Positions 14,398-18,060 of a stretch of 18,060 bases of DNA are shown here, piece by piece. The stretch lies in NCBI GenBank assembly GCA_016783865.1, contig JADHVS010000081.1, positions 1 through 18,060 on the forward strand. The letters run 5' to 3'. The notes beneath the pieces were generated by a model. That model made no database searches and was not told where the DNA came from. It was given only the letters and a program-made list of their open reading frames with translations. The first letter of the stretch is position 1, and the number at the start of each line of letters is the position of its first letter. The position numbers and the translations under genes were made by a program. Source of the stretch: Bacteroidales bacterium. GTDB taxonomy: Bacteria > Bacteroidota > Bacteroidia > Bacteroidales > SM23-62.

Positions 14398-14425
14398 CGA
14401 GTCACCAGTCGGCAGTCGGCAAGCG
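14398..14425. repeat. Heptamer tandem repeat (SCAGTCG type), 4 units
   Basis: Four 7-bp units, the middle two CCAGTCG and GCAGTCG, the outer ones degenerate. The tract lies between the caspase gene promoter and the rhomboid-2 stop codon, at the right boundary of the presumed accessory block. Confidence 0.6.
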
Positions 14426-14444
14426 CTGAACGAAGAACGATTTA

Positions 14445-15326
14445 TCACTTCTGGCTCTGCTTGAAGAGGGTTTCCTTTTCATCCTTAGTCAGGCTGTCGT
14501 AGCCGGCTTTTGCAATTTTATCCAGGATCCTGTCGACTTCAGCCTGCTCGTCTTTTCTTCTTCTGTTATAGTCCAGGTCGGTTTCGGCATTGCGGTGCGA
14601 GACCTTGATCCGGGGTTTAGGTTTGAACCATCCGGCAATGGTATCCAGCAAGCGGCTGATAAATTTTGTCATATCCTTGCCCTGTCTGAGACGCATTATA
14701 AACAGATATCCGAATAATGCTCCTCCGATATGGGCTAATTTCCCTCCTGTGTTCATTGAGAATTCAATGATCGAGGAAGCCAGGAAGCCGATGAGGGCAA
14801 CGTAGATTATTTTTACCCGGCCAAAAAACAACAGGTAAATTGTGTAGTTTGGTGAGTAGACTGAAATAGCGATCACAATGGCCATGACCGAGGCAGAAGC
14901 CCCGAGTGCATAGGAGAGGGGTAATTGGTCCTGGAAAACGGGGAAGGCATTAAAGACCAAAATATACATCACGGCACCCGATAAACCCCCTAGGATATAA
15001 ACCCCTGCCAGTTTCTTTTCATCGAGGTACTGCACGAAAATCCGGCCGAACCAGTAGAGCCATAATAAGTTAAACAGGATATGGAAAAAGCTTTTGTGCA
15101 GGAACATATAGGTCAACAGGGTCCAGGGTTTTCTGGCCAGCATGCCCAGGTCAGCCGGCAATGCAAAAGCCAGCAGAAACCGTGAATAGGAATCATGCTG
15201 GTTAAACAGGAAAAAAAAGATCTCAACGATATTTACCAGGAGAAATATGGCCAGGTTAATGTAAATCAGCCTGGTCAGGATTGATCCCTTTTTAAATGAT
15301 TTCTTTATCTCATCAATAATTGTCAT
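14445..15326 (-). CDS. Rhomboid family intramembrane serine protease with DUF6576-type C-terminal tail
   Basis: A 293-residue integral membrane protease with about six to seven spans. Motifs in order: H-K-S-F-F-H-I-L-F-N (77-86), giving the oxyanion-type His and Asn; L-G-A-S-A-S (141-146) with nucleophile Ser144; and A-H-I-G-G (198-202) with catalytic His199. The usual G-x-S-G is G-A-S-A here. The cytoplasmic tail (~250-293), rich in Arg/Lys/Glu and containing D-L-D-Y-N-R-R-R-K and D-R-I-L-D-K-I, fits the DUF6576 tail found on Bacteroidota rhomboids. The longest frame begins at 15383 inside the upstream rhomboid gene, but ATG 15326, 4 bp past that gene's TGA, gives the expected N-terminus, so the two are cotranscribed and probably coupled. 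The natural substrate is unknown. Confidence 0.88.
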   Translation of the reverse strand: MTIIDEIKKSFKKGSILTRLIYINLAIFLLVNIVEIFFFLFNQHDSYSRFLLAFALPADLGMLARKPWTLLTYMFLHKSFFHILFNLLWLYWFGRIFVQYLDEKKLAGVYILGGLSGAVMYILVFNAFPVFQDQLPLSYALGASASVMAIVIAISVYSPNYTIYLLFFGRVKIIYVALIGFLASSIIEFSMNTGGKLAHIGGALFGYLFIMRLRQGKDMTKFISRLLDTIAGWFKPKPRIKVSHRNAETDLDYNRRRKDEQAEVDRILDKIAKAGYDSLTKDEKETLFKQSQK

Positions 15327-15330
15327 TCTG

Positions 15331-16152
15331 TCAGTAAAGGTTCTTCTTGTTGGTTTTCCAATATCGGATGAGTAGATAACCAAAAATCATACCACCGAGG
15401 TGAGCAAAATGGGCGACATTGCTTCCTGTCATGGTTAAACCATGCATCAGCTCAAGTACTGCCATCCCCATCACCATATACTTAGCCTTGATAGGAAAGA
15501 AGGGCAGGAAGATCAATACCAGGGGCATATTGGGGAACAGTACCCCGAATGCCAGCAGAACCCCATACACAGCTCCTGATGCACCCACCGTTGGGATATT
15601 CATTTTTGCATTTACAAATTTATCGACAAAACCGATGGCTTCACGGGAAAAAGATGAATTATTCGGATCGGCGATCCACGCCTGGATAAAATCATATAAT
15701 TGGGGAGATGATCCGGGGACATGATCTTTCACACACGAAGCAAATACCTCTGCAGAGGGAGTATTGCTGAATGCTACAGCATCCCCCATCAATCCTGATA
15801 ATTCAAAATGCATTACCAGCATGTGCAGAGCAGCAGCTCCAAGACCGGTGACAAAATAATAGATAAGGAACCGCTTCCCTCCCCAGACCTGTTCCAGTAC
15901 ACGTCCAAACATCCACAACATAAACATATTGAGGAATATATGGGTAACACCACCATGCATAAACATGTGGGTGACAAACTGGTAGGGTTGAAAATATTCT
16001 GATTTAAAATAATGCAATCCCAATGTCTGGTTCAGGTCAACTCCGAATCCTCTCTCAACAATAAGAGAGATCAGGAACATAAGGATATTAATTATGAGCA
16101 GGTTCTTTAAAACCGGCGGTATGTTTGCTAATCCTCTTAATCCTCCATTCAT
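15331..16152 (-). CDS. Rhomboid family intramembrane serine protease
   Basis: A 273-residue integral membrane protease. It has an N-terminal span (~18-33); H-G-G-V-T-H-I-F-L-N (66-75), where the second His and the Asn are the conserved oxyanion pair; a lumenal/periplasmic insertion of ~75 residues between ~115 and ~188; the nucleophile motif V-G-A-S-G-A (189-194) with Ser192; and A-H-L-G-G (250-254) with His251. All catalytic residues are intact. The insertion between the loop and the Ser helix is longer than in its neighbour, which may change substrate choice. ATG 16152 starts a short basic/polar N-terminus. It lies 126 bp downstream of mutL and 4 bp upstream of the second rhomboid, in the order mutL–rhomboid–rhomboid. 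Confidence 0.9.
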   Translation of the reverse strand: MNGGLRGLANIPPVLKNLLIINILMFLISLIVERGFGVDLNQTLGLHYFKSEYFQPYQFVTHMFMHGGVTHIFLNMFMLWMFGRVLEQVWGGKRFLIYYFVTGLGAAALHMLVMHFELSGLMGDAVAFSNTPSAEVFASCVKDHVPGSSPQLYDFIQAWIADPNNSSFSREAIGFVDKFVNAKMNIPTVGASGAVYGVLLAFGVLFPNMPLVLIFLPFFPIKAKYMVMGMAVLELMHGLTMTGSNVAHFAHLGGMIFGYLLIRYWKTNKKNLY

Positions 16153-16207
16153 ATTCTGTTATATTGTCTTATTAATATTTTCACACCCTTCACCCAGATC
16201 CCACACT

Positions 16208-16240
16208 ACCTTGAAACTCGTACCTTGAAACTCGTACCTT
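16208..16240. repeat. 14-bp tandem repeat ACCTTGAAACTCGT, ~2.4 units
   Basis: Two perfect units (16208-16221, 16222-16235) and a partial third fill much of the gap between mutL and rhomboid-1. The period is twice the 7 bp of the other tracts. A further perfect heptamer pair, CGGTGAT, occurs at 16266-16279 and touches the mutL stop. Confidence 0.75.
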
Positions 16241-16278
16241 CTTCTCAAATCCCATGCCACCATATCGGTGATCGGTGA

Positions 16279-18060
16279 TCAGCTCAATTTCTTCTCTATG
16301 TCTTCCATGGAAAGAATAGTAAATACCGGTTTGCCAAGTGGCGTTTGTCCCGGATTACTGCATGCAAACAGGTTGTCAATCAACTCCCTCATTTCAAGGT
16401 CGGTAAGCGGCTTATTGTAGCCAATACATGCAGCCCGGGCGAGGGATATGGCTACTTTCTCTTTTGCCTTCACTTTAACATCCGACTGAAATTGTTTGTA
16501 TTCTTCCAGTAAACAATCGATCACCTCTTTCGGTTCAGACAATATGGCATCTGCGGGACATCCGTTGATGACAATGGCGTTATTTCCCAGGTCGCGTATA
16601 TCGAATCCCAGGTCCAGCAGATCATCCAGTATCTCCATCAATACAGTATGGTCTGATGCATTCAGTTCCAGGGTAGTGGGGTAAAGTTCCTTTTGTGATA
16701 ATCCTTTTTGCCGGTTGATTGATTCCATGAATTTCTCAAACAGGATTTTCTCATGGGCGCGCCGTTGATCCACTATTATCAGCCCCGATTTAACAGGTGT
16801 GATGATGTACCTGTTCTTGATCTGTAAAAACCTGCCGGCACCAGGATCAGCGTGTGTATCTGTCTGTACAGAGGAGACTGGTCCCGATATATCTTTCATT
16901 CCCTTATACAATTCTTCCCATTCCGGAAGCCTGGTCCTCTGGTAGTTCTGAAAATCGCTTCCCGCAGTTGGCCTTTCATAATCTTCCCTGAATGGATTAA
17001 AGCCGGATTGGAGCTCTATTTCAGGATTATGAGCCTCTCTGGTTTTATCGAAAACAGGGATGTCGATGATCCCTTTCGTATCGAAATCGAGGCTTGGGAC
17101 CATGTTATGTTTACCCAATGCTTCCCTGGTTGATGCAAGCAATATCTGAAAAACAGACCGTTCGTCCTCAAATTTTATTTCGGTTTTAGTCGGGTGGATA
17201 TTGATATCAATGCATTCGGGATTGGATTCGAAAAAGATGAAATAGGAGGGGATTGTTTCGGGTGGCAAAACCGATGCATAAGATTCCGTAATAGCCTTAT
17301 GAAAATAGGGATGCCGCATATAGCGTCCATTAACAAAAAAGAACTGTTCCCCGAAAGTTTTTCTGGCGGCTTCAGGTTTACCCAGGAATCCCTTTATATT
17401 GACAATGCTTGTTTCTGTCTGTATCGGGATGAGGTTCTGGTTGATGGCCTTTCCGAACAGGGCAACGATGCGCTGTTTTACATTGGTTTCGACCAGATTA
17501 AAGATATCGGTGCCGTTATGTAACAGGGTAAAATGAATATTGGGCCGGGCGATGGCAATACGCATCAGTTCATTGATGGCATGTTTCAGTTCTGCGGAAT
17601 TACTTTTCAGGAATTTCCTCCTGGCAGGGACATTAAAGAACAGGTTTTTCACCTGGAAATTGCATCCCGGGGGGCAGGAAACAGGTTCCTGGCTCTTAAC
17701 TTCTGATCCGTTGATGTCGACCTGCGTACCTACCTCATCTTCTTTACGCCTGGTCTTTAACGTGACTTCCGCGATGGCTGCGATGGAAGCCAGTGCCTCT
17801 CCGCGGAACCCCATCGTTTGTATGGCAAACAGGTCCTGTGCCTTGCTGATCTTCGAGGTGGAATGCCTCTCGAAAGCCATCCTGGCATCGGTGACCGACA
17901 TGCCGCATCCGTTGTCGATGACCTGGATGAGTGTCCGGCCTGCATCTTTCAGGTTCACCGAGATGGAAGATGCGCCTGCATCGACGGCATTTTCAACTAG
18001 TTCCTTCACCACTGAGGCAGGCCGTTGAATCACTTCACCTGCAGCAATCTGGTTGGCCAC
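16279..18060 (-). CDS. mutL: DNA mismatch repair protein MutL (first ~9-12 codons outside the window)
   Basis: 593 residues are present. The frame runs off the window, and the first codon (GTG 18060) is an internal Val, since it precedes A-N-Q-I-A-A-G-E-V and aligns near residue 10 of E. coli MutL. The GHKL ATPase is complete: K-E-L-V-E-N-A-V-D-A-G (19-29) with catalytic Glu20 and Mg-binding Asn24, D-N-G-C-G-M (49-54), G-F-R-G-E-A-L (84-90), and the N-V-P-A-R-R-K-F-L segment. A linker (~320-405) leads to the C-terminal dimerisation domain. The endonuclease motif is altered: D-Q-R-R-A-H-E-K-I-L-F-E (431-442) replaces the D-Q-H-A-x-x-E-x-x-x-x-E pattern. MutL couples MutS mismatch recognition to strand incision and excision. 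It ends 126 bp before the rhomboid pair. Confidence 0.93.
   Translation of the reverse strand: MANQIAAGEVIQRPASVVKELVENAVDAGASSISVNLKDAGRTLIQVIDNGCGMSVTDARMAFERHSTSKISKAQDLFAIQTMGFRGEALASIAAIAEVTLKTRRKEDEVGTQVDINGSEVKSQEPVSCPPGCNFQVKNLFFNVPARRKFLKSNSAELKHAINELMRIAIARPNIHFTLLHNGTDIFNLVETNVKQRIVALFGKAINQNLIPIQTETSIVNIKGFLGKPEAARKTFGEQFFFVNGRYMRHPYFHKAITESYASVLPPETIPSYFIFFESNPECIDINIHPTKTEIKFEDERSVFQILLASTREALGKHNMVPSLDFDTKGIIDIPVFDKTREAHNPEIELQSGFNPFREDYERPTAGSDFQNYQRTRLPEWEELYKGMKDISGPVSSVQTDTHADPGAGRFLQIKNRYIITPVKSGLIIVDQRRAHEKILFEKFMESINRQKGLSQKELYPTTLELNASDHTVLMEILDDLLDLGFDIRDLGNNAIVINGCPADAILSEPKEVIDCLLEEYKQFQSDVKVKAKEKVAISLARAACIGYNKPLTDLEMRELIDNLFACSNPGQTPLGKPVFTILSMEDIEKKLS

Noticed and set aside
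15327..15383. Longer N-terminus for the second rhomboid
   Set aside because: This would overlap the first rhomboid gene by ~50 bp; ATG 15326 lies just after its stop and matches the family start.
17540..18028. 162-codon plus-strand open frame opposite mutL
   Set aside because: It is antisense to the conserved MutL ATPase domain; a Ser-rich low-information translation.

Overview
The window looks like chromosomal DNA from a member of the Bacteroidota. The evidence is the gene content: a SPOR lipoprotein, a CarboxypepD_reg-like surface protein, paired rhomboids (one with the DUF6576-type tail) behind mutL, and a dihydroorotate-dehydrogenase-like protein followed by a DUF434/DUF5616 protein. Ribosome binding sites are mostly A/T-rich and weak, and several upstream regions carry TAnnTTTG-type -7 boxes. 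I cannot name a genus. TGA is used as an ordinary stop by many genes. Base composition is moderate over most of the window and visibly AT-rich between about 8230 and 10050.

Left part (1-7973): the 3' end of a 6-phosphofructokinase gene (+) converges on a SPOR-domain lipoprotein gene (-). Next come a two-gene operon (DHOD-like flavoprotein plus DUF434 protein, +), converging on a CNHC redoxin gene (-), and a Cys/Met-metabolism PLP enzyme (-). Diverging from that enzyme is a CarboxypepD_reg-like exported protein followed by a Thr/Ser dehydratase (+). The dehydratase overlaps tail to tail with a membrane-anchored endonuclease/exonuclease/phosphatase (EEP) protein gene (-).

Middle part (about 7990-14440), all on the minus strand, looks accessory. 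It holds a 1420-codon exported protein with ankyrin repeats, about 14 WD40 blades and a C-terminal caspase-like (C14) peptidase domain with its His/Cys dyad intact; a two-membrane-span protein gene interrupted by one in-frame TGA; and a hicB-hicA toxin-antitoxin pair. This block sits between the second rhomboid gene and the EEP gene, which I believe often lie next to each other downstream of mutL in this phylum, so it may be an insertion into an otherwise conserved cluster.

Right part (14445-18060): mutL (missing only its first ~9-12 codons at the window edge) and two consecutive rhomboid protease genes, all on the minus strand.

Intergenic DNA is unusually structured. There are two copies of a 69-bp REP-like palindromic repeat, both between convergent gene ends, and one of them is nested inside a larger inverted repeat. 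Two GC-rich palindromes lie in one 5' leader. A recurring class of heptamer-period degenerate tandem repeats appears in at least five separate gaps. No rRNA, tRNA, CRISPR array or transposase gene was seen.
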